DNA of 55,942 nucleotides from Candidatus Binatus sp. (GCF_030646925.1 NZ_JAUSKL010000047.1:1-55942), one strand, 5' to 3'. Counted from the first letter of the stretch, positions 7,775-17,658 are shown. Translations and numbers: made by a program. Notes: generated by a model not told the origin, from the letters alone.

Positions 7775-7802
7775 TCAGCTAGTCGAAACTGTCCCCTAAC
7801 CG

Positions 7803-7839
7803 GACTGGCGTGGTCGAAAGATCGCGCCAGTCTTTTTTT
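7803..7839 (+). terminator. Rho-independent terminator after the DUF1329 gene
   Basis: The arms GACTGGCG (7803-7810) and CGCCAGTC (7825-7832) form an 8-bp stem followed directly by eight T (7832-7839). It lies between the convergent DUF1329 and jag genes. Confidence 0.85.
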
Positions 7840-7902
7840 GCACTAAAACAAGGAGGCGGCCTCGTTCGACTGCCTCTTTCGCATCCCACCGTCGCGACTC
7901 AT

Positions 7903-8970
7903 CTACACGATTCGCTTCTGCCCGTGCTTGAATCCGCCCTGCTCGCCGAGCGCATCGTTGCGTTCCGGCGGGCGTTCGCGCTCGGGCTGGCGTTCGCGCT
8001 CGGGCTGGCGCTCGCGCTCGGATTGTCGCTCACGCTCCGGCTGACGCTCCCGTTCGCGGCGGTGCCCGCGTCCCTGATTCGCCTGCCCGTCGGCGTGCTC
8101 GCGATTGCCGCCGCCGACCGGGATGATCTCGATCTCGCGCAGATATCCGTCGCCGGCCGAGCGCGTCGTGATCATCGGGTCGTCTTTCAGCGCGAGATGC
8201 ACCACGCGCCGATCGCGCGGCGGCATCGGATCGAGCTTGATCGACTGATGCTCGCGTTTGGCGCGTTCGCCCATCGAGAGCGCCATCCGATGCAACTGCT
8301 GGCGGCGGCGCGCGCGATACGATTCAGTCTCGAGCGAGATCGGCGCCGAGTCCTTGATTCGCCGCGACAGGATGCGGTTGACCACGTACTCGAGCGCATC
8401 GAGCGTCTGCCCGTGACGGCCGATCAGGATGCCAGAACCGTCGCCCTGAATCTCGAGTTCGAGCGCTTCCGGATCCGATTCGATCGTCCGCACTGCGGCG
8501 CGCTCGCCCATCAGGTCGAGAATCTGGCGCAGGATGGCGATCGCTTCGTGGCCCTGTTCTTCGAGGCCCGCGCTTTGTCGCGTGCCGGTTTCCTCGTCGT
8601 CGGGGGTGGCGGAAGATATCGGCTTTTGCGGCGGACGTTCGCGCGGCGGCGGCTCCGATCGTTGCGGTGCTTGATTGCCGCGTTCGTCGGATGAACGCGC
8701 GTCGCGCTGCGGCGCCGACCGCGCGTCGGCGGGACGCTCGGGACGGATCGGCGGCGCCGGCGGAGGCGATTGCACGCCGCTCGACGCGGCGCGCGATTCG
8801 CGCCGGCTCACGCGCACTTTGGCCTGGCGCGAACCGAGCCCCAGCACGCCCGCGCGCGGAGTCGCCAGCACCTCGATCGAGACGTCGTCCTCGTGTGCGC
8901 CCAGTTGATCGAGCGCGTCCTTGATTGCCTGTTCAACTGTATTCGCGGTGAGTTCGATAAAGTCGGCCAT
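7903..8970 (-). CDS. jag: Jag/KhpB RNA-binding protein with RE-rich tail
   Basis: A 355-residue cytoplasmic RNA-binding protein. It has an N-terminal Jag-N domain (residues 1-55, VEQAIKDALDQLG...VLGLGSRQAKV), a charged Pro/Arg linker, a KH domain with the GxxG loop IGRHGQT, and an R3H domain (RDRRVVHLALKDDP). After R3H comes an unusual tail of six-residue repeats (PERERQ), encoded by an 18-bp tandem repeat. KhpB/Jag partners with KhpA and is genetically tied to YidC; here it follows yidC by 10 bp in the rpmH-rnpA-yidD-yidC-jag order. The domain set is canonical, while the tail is a lineage feature of unknown role. Confidence 0.93.
   Translation of the reverse strand: MADFIELTANTVEQAIKDALDQLGAHEDDVSIEVLATPRAGVLGLGSRQAKVRVSRRESRAASSGVQSPPPAPPIRPERPADARSAPQRDARSSDERGNQAPQRSEPPPRERPPQKPISSATPDDEETGTRQSAGLEEQGHEAIAILRQILDLMGERAAVRTIESDPEALELEIQGDGSGILIGRHGQTLDALEYVVNRILSRRIKDSAPISLETESYRARRRQQLHRMALSMGERAKREHQSIKLDPMPPRDRRVVHLALKDDPMITTRSAGDGYLREIEIIPVGGGNREHADGQANQGRGHRRERERQPERERQSERERQPERERQPERERPPERNDALGEQGGFKHGQKRIV
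7971..8060. repeat. 18-bp tandem repeat coding the Jag tail
   Basis: Five units of 18 bp (7971-7988, 7989-8006 and three more diverged), each based on ggcgttcgcgctcgggct. They encode PERERQ-type hexapeptides on the minus strand. The first two units are identical, so copy number may vary between strains. Confidence 0.85.
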
Positions 8971-8980
8971 GCTACGTCAG

Positions 8981-10750
8981 CTATGTCGCTGGAGAGTACT
9001 GTTTGAATTCGCGGTTCAGAAAAAATTGCTGGATCACGCCCAGCATGTTCGACGAAAAATAATACAATGACAGTCCCGCCGGAAAGTTGATCAGCATGAT
9101 CGTGAAGATGAGCGGCGTCAGCATCATCATCCGTTGCTGGCTCGGGTCCGGCGAAGTCGGCGTCATGTATTGCTGCGCGAAGCTCGATAGCCCCATCAGC
9201 AGCACCAGCACCGGCAGCCCGTGGCATTGAAGCATCGGGAGCTGCGGCAGCCACGAGATATGCAGGCAATCGGGCGTGGACAAATCATTGATCCAGCCGA
9301 TGAACGGCGCGTGGCGCAGCTCGATCGAGTTGAGCAGCGCCTCGTACAGGCCGATAAAAATCGGCAACTGCAGCGCCATCGGGGCGCATCCGCCGAGCGG
9401 ATTGACGTGATTGCGCTTGTAGAGGTCCACCATCTCTTTCTGCAGTTGCTCGTTGTTGTCCTTGTATTTTTCGCGCAGCCGCTCCATCTGCGGCTGCAGG
9501 CGCTGCATCTTCATCATCGAGCGCTGGCTTTTGATCGACAACGGCAGGAACACGATCCGCAGCGCAATCGTCAGCAGGATGATGTCCACCCCATAATTTG
9601 GTGCGATTAGATGAAATAACTTGAGCGTGCGCAAGAACACAAGCGCAAGGATTCCAGCCCAGCCGAAATCGATTGCCTTGTGCAGCGCCGGATTCGCGGC
9701 GTCGAGCGTATCGAGCAGTTTCGGCCCCATGTAAACGCGAGTTTTGACCTGGTTCGCGCCGGGGAAAAGCAGGCGGGCGACCGCTTCGTCGCCTGCGTAG
9801 GCCATCGCGAGCGTGCCGACGGAGGGACTCTGCGGCAAAAACACCGATAGAAAGTAGCGATCGCCGAAGCCCGCGTAAGTGATCGGGCCGCTCACCGGCT
9901 CGACGCCCTTGCGCAGATTCTTTTCGTCCTGCGTGAGGACTTTGTCCTTAACGTCGGCCTGCAATTCGGGGATGTCGTAATAGCCGAGATGCGCCGTCAG
10001 CGGCTGGCTCATCGAGACACCGATCTGCTGCAGCGGCGGACCGCCCGCGACCGCGACGTCCATCTCGAACACGTAACTGCTCGGGTGAAAAGTAAAAGTC
10101 TTCTCGATCTTCGTGCCGTCGGCGGTCACCGCGGTGAAAGAGACCTTCGCCTCTGCGCCAGTCACGTCGATTCGATCTTTGGGCGCTGTCGCAGAACTCC
10201 CGGCGCTCGCCGCATAGATCAAATCCTGATCGCCGAGCACTTCGCCGTCGCGTGTCATCACCACGCCGAGCGGCAGATGCCCGCCCGGAGACATGGACAC
10301 CATCTCGTACCATCCGCTATCGGCGGCGGCCTTCTCCTGGTAGCGCTTGAGCCGAAAACTCTTGAGGCGCGCGCCGCGCGTGGTCAGCAGCGCGACCCAG
10401 TAATCGGAATCGATCTCGATCGTCCGCTCTTCTGCGGACGTGGCGGTTGCTGCCGATGCGAGCGCCTTCACCTGCGCTCCGCTTGCCGCAGTGCTGCTGG
10501 CGACCGCTCCTGGAGCTGACGTCATCGATCCAGCGGGCGTCGAGGAGACCGCGCCCGGCCCTGCTACGCTCGACGCCTTCGACGCGGGCGCATTTGCGAG
10601 CGCCCGGCTCTCAGCAGCTTTCGCGGCCTTGGCCTGCTCGGCGGCCTGCTGGCTGGGCGGCGGATAGATCCTCTTCAGCACGAGTTCCTGGTAGGCGAAC
10701 ACGATCGCCAGCGACAGGATTACGGCAATTAGAACTCTGCTGGTATCCAA
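8981..10750 (-). CDS. yidC: Membrane protein insertase YidC
   Basis: A 589-residue insertase that places proteins into the inner membrane, alone or with SecYEG. It has an N-terminal TM anchor (VLIAVILSLAIVFAYQELVL), an Ala/Ser-rich linker of about 80 residues, a periplasmic beta-sandwich domain (about residues 105-345) and the five-helix insertase core. Core motifs include LKLFHLIAPNYGVDIILLT, the basic SIKSQRSMMKMQRLQPQMER hairpin and NPLGGCAPMALQLPIFIGLY. It starts at a TTG preceded by AAGGGA, 4 bp after yidD. The periplasmic domain is of the Gram-negative type. Confidence 0.96.
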   Translation of the reverse strand: MDTSRVLIAVILSLAIVFAYQELVLKRIYPPPSQQAAEQAKAAKAAESRALANAPASKASSVAGPGAVSSTPAGSMTSAPGAVASSTAASGAQVKALASAATATSAEERTIEIDSDYWVALLTTRGARLKSFRLKRYQEKAAADSGWYEMVSMSPGGHLPLGVVMTRDGEVLGDQDLIYAASAGSSATAPKDRIDVTGAEAKVSFTAVTADGTKIEKTFTFHPSSYVFEMDVAVAGGPPLQQIGVSMSQPLTAHLGYYDIPELQADVKDKVLTQDEKNLRKGVEPVSGPITYAGFGDRYFLSVFLPQSPSVGTLAMAYAGDEAVARLLFPGANQVKTRVYMGPKLLDTLDAANPALHKAIDFGWAGILALVFLRTLKLFHLIAPNYGVDIILLTIALRIVFLPLSIKSQRSMMKMQRLQPQMERLREKYKDNNEQLQKEMVDLYKRNHVNPLGGCAPMALQLPIFIGLYEALLNSIELRHAPFIGWINDLSTPDCLHISWLPQLPMLQCHGLPVLVLLMGLSSFAQQYMTPTSPDPSQQRMMMLTPLIFTIMLINFPAGLSLYYFSSNMLGVIQQFFLNREFKQYSPAT

Positions 10751-10754
10751 CTAT

Positions 10755-11090
10755 TTAGTCCCTTGCGCTTGAATTGTAGGTTTGAGATTCGGCATCCGGC
10801 GCAGCCTCGATGTGCGAGCGCCTGGCCGGCGCCGGGTCGTATCCATCGCCGCCTAGCGGATTGCAGCGCGCGATTCGCCACGCCGCCCTCGCGCCGCCGC
10901 GAATCAGCCCGTACTCGCGAATCGCGCCTGCGGCATACTCCGAGCAACTCGGCTCGAACCGGCATGCGCGCCCGAACAGCGCCTGAATCATCGGTGAGAT
11001 CGCGCCACGATAAATCGCGATCGCGCCGAGTGCCGGATAGCGCGCGGCTCGAGTGAGCGGGATGCTCGCGATGCTTCCCCGCGTTTTCAC
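10755..11090 (-). CDS. yidD: Membrane protein insertion efficiency factor YidD
   Basis: A 111-residue protein with the full YidD signature: IAIYRGAISPM, then CRFEPSCSEYAAGAIREYG and RIARCNPLGGDGYDP. It is a small amphipathic protein at the inner membrane that assists YidC-dependent insertion. Its start overlaps the end of rnpA by 4 bp, and yidC follows 4 bp later, so the three are tightly coupled. The C-terminal 20 residues are not conserved. Confidence 0.93.
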   Translation of the reverse strand: MKTRGSIASIPLTRAARYPALGAIAIYRGAISPMIQALFGRACRFEPSCSEYAAGAIREYGLIRGGARAAWRIARCNPLGGDGYDPAPARRSHIEAAPDAESQTYNSSARD

Positions 11091-11473
11091 GTGCGCTCGG
11101 CTCCCAGCCTGATCGCGATCTTGCCGACGCCGGCGGCCAACTCCGAAAAAATCATCGACGACGCCAACTCGCCTGCGCCGCTACGCGCGATCACGACCAG
11201 CGACGTGCCGGCCGGAATCGATTGTCGAAGCGCGAGGCGAAAGCATTCGCGGACGCGCCGCTTCAGACGATTTCGCACCACCGCATTGCCGATTCGCCGC
11301 GATACCGTCACGCCGAGCCGCGAGCGCTCGATGTCGTGCGGCAGCGGACCGGCGTACAGCACGAAATGCGGACATTGGATGCGGATGCCCTTGCGCTGCA
11401 AGGCGAGAAATTCCGCGCTCCGATGCAATCGATCCGCGGCGCTGAATCCCAGCGATGTACGAGCCGAGGGCAT
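11087..11473 (-). CDS. rnpA: Ribonuclease P protein component
   Basis: A 128-residue basic protein that binds the RNase P RNA and helps mature tRNA 5' ends. It shows the family's N-terminal FSAADRLHRSAEFLAL and the signature RIGNAVVRNRLKRRVRE. I choose the ATG at 11473 (MPSARTSLGF) because GAGGTAAGGGG lies just upstream and the family starts a few residues before this motif. The open frame extends 63 codons further up to 11662 but that part looks non-coding. It lies between rpmH and yidD. Confidence 0.93.
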   Translation of the reverse strand: MPSARTSLGFSAADRLHRSAEFLALQRKGIRIQCPHFVLYAGPLPHDIERSRLGVTVSRRIGNAVVRNRLKRRVRECFRLALRQSIPAGTSLVVIARSGAGELASSMIFSELAAGVGKIAIRLGAERT

Positions 11474-11669
11474 CGCGGCGCCCCTTACCTCGAACCTCGA
11501 AATGATATCGCTCGGCGCAATTGGAGCGGCCTCGTGCGAAGCTTGCGGTCGCGAATCCGTGGTTGCCACGACGCCGGCCGTTGTCGTTACCTGAACTGAA
11601 TTCCGATCGAATTGGCAGGCGGCGCCCGATGGCGTCCGCGCGGCTGAACCGTCCCTGCCCAACCCTTGG

Positions 11670-11828
11670 TTAGCCCGGCTGCTTCGGCGGGATCGAGATG
11701 GCGAGCCTCACGCGGCCCTTCGCGCGGCGGCGTTTCAAAATCTTGCGCCCGCCGGGAGTGGCCATTCGCGCCAGAAATCCGTGAGTTCGTTTTCGTCGGC
11801 GGTTGTGCGGTTGATAAGTCCTTTTCAT
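11670..11828 (-). CDS. rpmH: 50S ribosomal protein L34
   Basis: A 52-residue highly basic protein ([20 protein letters not shown]...[14 protein letters not shown]), the L34 signature, with a short hydrophobic/proline C-terminal extension ([11 protein letters not shown]). First gene of the rpmH-rnpA-yidD-yidC-jag run. The gene usually sits beside dnaA and the origin; here a glutamate dehydrogenase is upstream instead, so dnaA has moved or lies elsewhere. Confidence 0.95.
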   Translation of the reverse strand: MKRTYQPHNRRRKRTHGFLARMATPGGRKILKRRRAKGRVRLAISIPPKQPG

Positions 11829-12009
11829 CGCTGGCGGCCAGATTCACTTGTGGATTCAGACCGTTGGGTCTGTTGTAGGTCGGGTCTCGGCATGTCGATG
11901 GCGAAGCAGGGCCGAGTGGTCTCGACATCCCCGATCATGCAATCGAACCATACCGCACGCCATTGAGCAAGACTCTAGCCTAGCCTTTGGCGCTGGATTG
12001 GACCATATT

Positions 12010-15000
12010 TTACGGCGCTTGGGGTTGAGCGGCGGCGGCGAGGCGCGATAGCGCGCGAATCAGCACGTGAATCGCGGGCAGGCCCGGCGATGGCATCAGC
12101 TTCAGTTCGTCGAACAGGCGCGCAACTTCGGCGAATCGATTCGAGCGTGCAAGCTTCAACTGCGCGATTCCTTCCGCGACGCCGGCCTTGCCCGCGTCGA
12201 GCACCGCGCAGCAGAGCGCGACTCGCGCGGCGCGCAATTCGGCGGCGAGTTCCTGCCCCGCGCGCCGCTCCCATCGATCCTCGATCCCGATCGACAACAG
12301 CGCCTCCTCGAGCAGCGCAAAATTGATCTCCGCGCTCAGCCCGAAGTAGGCGCGGGCGGCCGCTGGAATTTCGATCGCGCGCGCGCAACTCAAGCTCAAG
12401 ACGGCGAGGATGTGATCGGCGAACGCGAGCCGCGCGAGGCCGTGCGCGAGTTCGCCGTCGGCGACGTCGTTTCTGAGTTCGCGATAGATGCGCTCGAAGC
12501 GCTCGCGCTCCGCGGCGGCGAGCATCGTTTCGAATTGCCCCGACAGCGACTCGAAGGCCGGCTTGAAGTGCGAAACCACCGCGCCAATCGAGCGCGCCGG
12601 CTCCGCCTGCGTCAGCGCCCATCCGGTGGCGCTGCGCGACGCGCGCTCGAGCGCCAGGTACGCGCCGAGATCATTGTCGGCGCTAGCGGTCAGCGACGGA
12701 TTGCGTTTGAGTTCTTCCGCGCTCGGATGAATCGAAAGAATATCGCTCGCGATCACCCACGCGCGCACCGCGTCTTCGGCCGACACGCCGTAGTCGCGCA
12801 CGAAGCTGAAGACAAACGTCGAGCCTTCCAGATCGACCAGTTCGTTGATCGCGCGAGTCGCGATCAGTTCGCGGCGCAGGCGATGATGCGTCATCTCCTC
12901 GCCGAAATCGACGGCGAGCGAAGCCGGAAAATACGGCTTCAGGAATCGCTCGACCAGGTACGGATCATCGACGAACGCCGACGTCGCGATCCGCGCGACC
13001 AGATCGATCTTGGTGTAGGCCGTGGTCACCGCAAGCTCGGGCCGCGTCAGGCCCGCGTATCGCGCGCGCCGCTCATGCAGCGCTTCCCGCGTCGGCAGCA
13101 CGGCCTCGGTGCGGCGGATGATGCCGCGATCCTCGATCGCCTGCAGATGATCGCGAAACGCGATCATTTGAGCGCGGCTGCGCACCTGCTCGAGGCTGAG
13201 CGACAGCACCTGATCGCGATTGTCCGCGATGACACGCTCGGCGACGTCGTCGGCGCATCGCGCGAGCGCCTGGTTGCGCGCATCGAACGTGAGCGCACCG
13301 CGCGCGACCGCCGGCTCGAGCAATATCTTGAGATTCACCTCATGGTCCGACATATCGACGCCGCCCGAATTGTCGATCGCGTCAGTGTTGATGCGCCCGC
13401 CATTGAGCGCGTACTCGATGCGCGCTTTTTGCGTGAAGCCAAGATTGCCGCCCTCGACCACGACCTTCGCGCGCAACTCGGTCGCCGCGATTCGGCTCGC
13501 GTCGTTGGCGTGATCGCCGACGTCGGCGTCGCTCTCCGTGGTCGCGCGAACGTAGGTGCCGATGCCGCCGTTGTAGAGCAAATCGACCGGCGCGCGCAGG
13601 ATCGCCTGCACAATCGATTCGCCGTCGAGCCCCTCGAAATCGCAGCCGAGCGCCGCGCGCGCTTGCGGACTCAGCTCGATTCTCTTCTGCCCGCGGCGGA
13701 ACACGCCGCCGCCCGCGGAAATCAGCGCCGGGTTGTAGTCCGACCACTGCGAACGCGGCAAATCGTAGAGGCGTCTGCGTTCGTCGAAGCTGCTCTCGGG
13801 ATTCGGCTCCGGATCGATGAAGATGTGGCGATGATCGAATGCCGCGATCAGCTTCACGTTGCGCGATCGCAAAAGTCCGTTGCCGAACACGTCGCCCGAC
13901 ATATCGCCGATGCCCGCGATCGTGACCGGCTGCCCCTTCTCGATGTCGCGGCCCATCTCGCGCAGATGGCGCCGCGCCGATTCCCACGCGCCGCGCGCCG
14001 TGATCCCCATCTTCTTGTGGTCGTAGCCGTGCTCGCCGCCCGACGCGAACGCGTCGCCGAGCCAGAAACCGCGCTCGAGCGCGATGCCGTTGGCGATATC
14101 CGAAAAGCTCGCGGTGCCCTTGTCCGCCGCGACTACCAGGTATGGCCCGTCGGTGTCGAGCACCTTCACCCGCGGCGGATGCACCACGCCGGCGTCGGTG
14201 AGATTGTCGGTTAGATCGAGCATCGCGTTGATCAGCGTCTGGTACGCTTCGACACCGTCCTTTGGATCGGCGGGATGGCCCGTGCGCGGCTTGACGATGA
14301 AACCGCCCTTCGATCCGATCGGCACGATGATCGCGTTCTTGACCGTCTGCGTTTTCATCAGGTCGAGAATTTCGGTGCGATAATCGTCGGGGCGATCGCT
14401 GAAGCGGATTCCGCCGCGCGCGATTTTGCCGGCCCGCAGATGGCATCCTTCCATCCGCGGACTGTTGACGTGGATCTCGTAGAGCGGCGCAGTGTCGGGC
14501 AAGCCGGTGATGCGCGCGCTTTCGAATTTCAGCGCGATGTACGGATCGGGCGCGGGCATCTCGCGGAAGAAGTTGGTGCGCACCGTAGCCTCGACCATCG
14601 AGAGCAGCACGCGCGCGATGCGGTCGTCGGCGATATGCTCGATCGCGGCGAGGCGCGCGGTGTACGCGGCGCGGAGAGCGGCAATCTGCTCGACTGACGC
14701 CTCGAGATCGGGTGACAATCGCGCGCTGAACAATTCGACCAGCGCCCGCGAGAGTTCGGGATTCAGCAGCAGCACGCGCTGCAGCGCGAGTCTCGCCGGC
14801 GCCAGCCGCATCTGAAAAACGGCGACAAGATAGGTTCGGAGCAAACTCACTTCGCGCCAACTGAGATCGGCGCTCAGCGTGAGCGCGTTCAGCGCGTCGT
14901 CGGCCGCCAACCCGCTTCGCGCGGCCGCGAGCGCGTCGGGAATCAGCTTGGCGCCGGCGAAATCCGCGAACGGCTTCGACCCCGGTCCCCGCACGGAGAA

Positions 15001-16794
15001 CGCCTGCAGATAAGCATGCGCGCTCTTGCCGGCGATACCGGGCTTCAGTTCGTACGCATCTTCGGTGAGCACCCGGATGCCGAAATTCTGCAACGTCGGC
15101 ATCAGATCGGAGAGCACCGGCGCTTCGCCCAGGCCGATAATCCGAATCTCGCTTAGATCGGCGGTAGCGCCGCTATCGCTCGCAGCTTTGGATTCGCCGC
15201 GTCCCGTCTCGACCATGAAATCGTGGCCGCCCGCCAGCAGCCGTTCGACGTCGTCGATATCGCGCGCGGCGCGATCGATATCGCAGGTGGCGACGTAATC
15301 CGCGCTGAACGCATCCTTCCATCGCGCGGCCAGTTCGGCCCCGCGCTTTGCGCCGAATTGCTCGATCAGTTTTTCGCGCAAACGATCGGGCCATCTCCGC
15401 GCGAGCCGAATTATCTCCGCCTCGAGTTCGCGGATCACCGACGCTTTGGGCTGATCGGTGGCGAAACAAAAATGCAGCCGCGCCGTGTATCCCTCGCCCA
15501 GCGCCAAATAGTAATAGACCAGCGTGCCCTGCAGCCGTTCCGCGATTGCGCTCTGGATGCGTTGACGCACCTCCGCCGAGAACGCGTCGCGCGGCATCAC
15601 CACCAGCGCGATCACGTGCCCGTGATGCACATCCGGCGTGAGGATCAACCGCACCTCGGACTCGCGCTTGACGTCGAGGATGAGCCGCAACTGCCGCACC
15701 AGCTCGGGCGCCGGCGCGCGAAAAAGTTCGTCCTTGGGGAAGCTGTTGAACGCGCTGACGATTTCCTTGTAATCGTGCGAGCCGGATTCGGCCCGCTCCG
15801 CGGCCAGCACTTCGCGCAACTTGGCGCGCAGCACCGGAATATGTTGCGCTTCCTCGGAGTAGGCCTTCGAGGTGAAGAGTCCGACGAAATTGTCGAATGC
15901 GATCGCTCGACCGTCGCTGCCGCTGCGGCGAATCGAAACGCTATCCATCGGGCGCCTGCGATGCACGATCGATTCGGCGCGCGTCTTTCCGATCGCCAGT
16001 GGCGGTCCTTCGAAAAAAAGCTTGCGCCGCGCGGCGGTGAGATCCTCGAGCGAGCCGGAACTGCGAAAGCGCGATTCGTCGTGCTCGCGCATGATGCCCA
16101 GCTCCGTGCCGGCATCGACCGTGAACTTGCCGGCGCCGTCGCCGAGGTTCAATCGGCGATAGCCGAGAAACACGAAACCCCCCTGCACCAGCCAGCGCAA
16201 AAACTCGCGCACCTCGATCAACTCGCGATTCGGCGCGGTCTCGTCGCAGATCTGCAGCGCGCGTCCGGTCATGCGATGGAAATCATCGGTCGCGTCGTGG
16301 ACCTCGGTAAGAATCGCGATGACCTCGTCGCGGATTTTGCGCGCAAGATCGGCCGACCACGGAAGTTCCAGCTCGGCGTGAACGAAGGACTCGCCGCGCT
16401 CGGCCGCCGACGATTGCTCCATCGAGATGATGCGCCCGCCGCCGTCGCGCGCGACCCGAATCACCGGATGAAGCATCGTCCGGACGGTCGCGCCCAGATG
16501 ATGAAAATATTCGAGCAGGCTATCGACGATGAACGGGCAATCGGCGGTCACGGTCTCGACCGCGGTGAGTGATTCGTCGCCCGCCACCGGTTCGACGCGC
16601 GCGACGATCGGCGCATCGCGCACCGCGAAGAACTCGGCCGCCGATTGCACCATGCCGAGGCGGCGGTCGGCGGGCACCGGCTCGCGGGAATCCTCGCGCT
16701 CAAACAAGCGCTCGGCGAAGATCGCCACGCGGCGCGCGTCCTCGGGCGGATAGTTGCTGGCAATCAGGTCGCGAAGCTCGGTTTCAATCGCCAA
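12010..16794 (-). CDS. gdhB: Large NAD-specific glutamate dehydrogenase
   Basis: A 1594-residue cytoplasmic enzyme of the 180-kDa NAD-GDH class (Bac_GDH). It oxidises L-glutamate with NAD+ to 2-oxoglutarate, ammonium and NADH, chiefly for amino-acid catabolism. The long N-terminal regulatory region (residues 1 to about 720) has ACT-like segments. The catalytic core begins with ARGGIRFSDRPDDYRTEI and continues with KTQTVKNAIIVPIGSKGGF (catalytic Lys region), KKMGITARGAWESARRH and GIGDMSGDVFGNGLL (nucleotide-binding part). The length equals that of the family, and no frameshift is seen. It starts at the ATG at 16794. It is a single transcription unit upstream of rpmH. Confidence 0.96.
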   Translation of the reverse strand: MAIETELRDLIASNYPPEDARRVAIFAERLFEREDSREPVPADRRLGMVQSAAEFFAVRDAPIVARVEPVAGDESLTAVETVTADCPFIVDSLLEYFHHLGATVRTMLHPVIRVARDGGGRIISMEQSSAAERGESFVHAELELPWSADLARKIRDEVIAILTEVHDATDDFHRMTGRALQICDETAPNRELIEVREFLRWLVQGGFVFLGYRRLNLGDGAGKFTVDAGTELGIMREHDESRFRSSGSLEDLTAARRKLFFEGPPLAIGKTRAESIVHRRRPMDSVSIRRSGSDGRAIAFDNFVGLFTSKAYSEEAQHIPVLRAKLREVLAAERAESGSHDYKEIVSAFNSFPKDELFRAPAPELVRQLRLILDVKRESEVRLILTPDVHHGHVIALVVMPRDAFSAEVRQRIQSAIAERLQGTLVYYYLALGEGYTARLHFCFATDQPKASVIRELEAEIIRLARRWPDRLREKLIEQFGAKRGAELAARWKDAFSADYVATCDIDRAARDIDDVERLLAGGHDFMVETGRGESKAASDSGATADLSEIRIIGLGEAPVLSDLMPTLQNFGIRVLTEDAYELKPGIAGKSAHAYLQAFSVRGPGSKPFADFAGAKLIPDALAAARSGLAADDALNALTLSADLSWREVSLLRTYLVAVFQMRLAPARLALQRVLLLNPELSRALVELFSARLSPDLEASVEQIAALRAAYTARLAAIEHIADDRIARVLLSMVEATVRTNFFREMPAPDPYIALKFESARITGLPDTAPLYEIHVNSPRMEGCHLRAGKIARGGIRFSDRPDDYRTEILDLMKTQTVKNAIIVPIGSKGGFIVKPRTGHPADPKDGVEAYQTLINAMLDLTDNLTDAGVVHPPRVKVLDTDGPYLVVAADKGTASFSDIANGIALERGFWLGDAFASGGEHGYDHKKMGITARGAWESARRHLREMGRDIEKGQPVTIAGIGDMSGDVFGNGLLRSRNVKLIAAFDHRHIFIDPEPNPESSFDERRRLYDLPRSQWSDYNPALISAGGGVFRRGQKRIELSPQARAALGCDFEGLDGESIVQAILRAPVDLLYNGGIGTYVRATTESDADVGDHANDASRIAATELRAKVVVEGGNLGFTQKARIEYALNGGRINTDAIDNSGGVDMSDHEVNLKILLEPAVARGALTFDARNQALARCADDVAERVIADNRDQVLSLSLEQVRSRAQMIAFRDHLQAIEDRGIIRRTEAVLPTREALHERRARYAGLTRPELAVTTAYTKIDLVARIATSAFVDDPYLVERFLKPYFPASLAVDFGEEMTHHRLRRELIATRAINELVDLEGSTFVFSFVRDYGVSAEDAVRAWVIASDILSIHPSAEELKRNPSLTASADNDLGAYLALERASRSATGWALTQAEPARSIGAVVSHFKPAFESLSGQFETMLAAAERERFERIYRELRNDVADGELAHGLARLAFADHILAVLSLSCARAIEIPAAARAYFGLSAEINFALLEEALLSIGIEDRWERRAGQELAAELRAARVALCCAVLDAGKAGVAEGIAQLKLARSNRFAEVARLFDELKLMPSPGLPAIHVLIRALSRLAAAAQPQAP

Positions 16795-16955
16795 GGCAGG
16801 TCACCCGGTTCGTTCAAGCAGCAGTAGGCGTCGGAAGCGATGCTTCCTGTGCGATTATAAGTCCGGCGGGATGGGCAGGGCTACGCTTGATAGACCGACT
16901 CACGCGTGCGCAGCGGCGGCGTCAGGGGAAAAGATGGTGCATCCGCGCGCGCAGC

Positions 16956-17654
16956 CTAGGCCGGCAACGGACGCCAGGTGAAGATCACCTGCCCGCCGGC
17001 GACATAACAATCCAAATCGTAGTGCGGGAGTCCCGCTTCCGTGCGCTGATTGCGAAAGTGCTCGACCGCGTGATGGAGCGCGTCAGGCGTGAGCGTTCCG
17101 TTCGCGCATTTTCCTTCGAGTTGCTGAGCGCGGACTTCCGCGCCCAGATGCACCGGCAGGCATCGGGTCCCGCAATGTTGATCGAGCGGTCCCGCGCCCA
17201 CGCAGGAGCATCGGAGGCATAGCACCACCGGTCCGCACTCGTCGCTGACGCTGGCAAAGAATTCGCGTTCGAGGCGATCCAGCAGAATCGCGCATTCGGA
17301 CCATGCTTCGCGCGCGCGCTCGGCGGAGAAGCGGCGGATCGCTCGCGCCAACTCGCGCATCAGCGCCTCGCTCGAGCTTGGCCGCAGCGCGACGATCGTG
17401 TCGTCCTCGATTCGCATCGTCGGTCCGAGTTGCTCGGCCAGGAAGTGGCGCAGATTGATCGGCAGGCGGCTGCCCAAATGCAGTCGCTGCGGTTCGAAGC
17501 GCGCAGCTTCCGGCGCCGCCGGCCGCGCGTGCCGCGCGAACGTATGCGGACTTCCGAACGCCGCCAGCGCATGCAAGCGCTCGAGCGGCGTCGGCGTACC
17601 GTAGGCGAATCGAGAGGCACGAGCGCGTCTATGAACCAGGGGACCGTTTCGCAC
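16956..17654 (-). CDS. Cys-rich hypothetical protein
   Basis: A 232-residue protein I cannot assign. The N-terminal third is Arg/His/Ala-rich, the middle is helical (EALMRELARAIRRFSAERAR), and a central cluster of cysteines (CLRCSCVG, QHCGTRCLPVHLG) could bind a metal. The C-terminus is compact (DLDCYVAGGQVIFTWRPLP). The GTG start at 17654 is supported by GGAGG seven bases upstream. That ribosome site overlaps the stop of the preceding small ORF, which suggests translational coupling with it. Confidence 0.5.
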   Translation of the reverse strand: MRNGPLVHRRARASRFAYGTPTPLERLHALAAFGSPHTFARHARPAAPEAARFEPQRLHLGSRLPINLRHFLAEQLGPTMRIEDDTIVALRPSSSEALMRELARAIRRFSAERAREAWSECAILLDRLEREFFASVSDECGPVVLCLRCSCVGAGPLDQHCGTRCLPVHLGAEVRAQQLEGKCANGTLTPDALHHAVEHFRNQRTEAGLPHYDLDCYVAGGQVIFTWRPLPA

Positions 17655-17658
17655 AGGC

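Noticed and set aside
7810-8694. Plus-strand 294-residue ORF over jag
   Set aside because: It is the antisense of the Jag repeat and linker region; its FALGLA repeats mirror the RE-rich tail. The Jag domains on the other strand are unmistakable.
12067-14214. Plus-strand 715-residue ORF inside the glutamate dehydrogenase
   Set aside because: Arg/His/Glu-rich shadow of the GC-rich coding strand, with no domain; the NAD-GDH motifs lie on the minus strand.
15223-16572. Plus-strand 449-residue ORF
   Set aside because: Another shadow of the same dehydrogenase gene.
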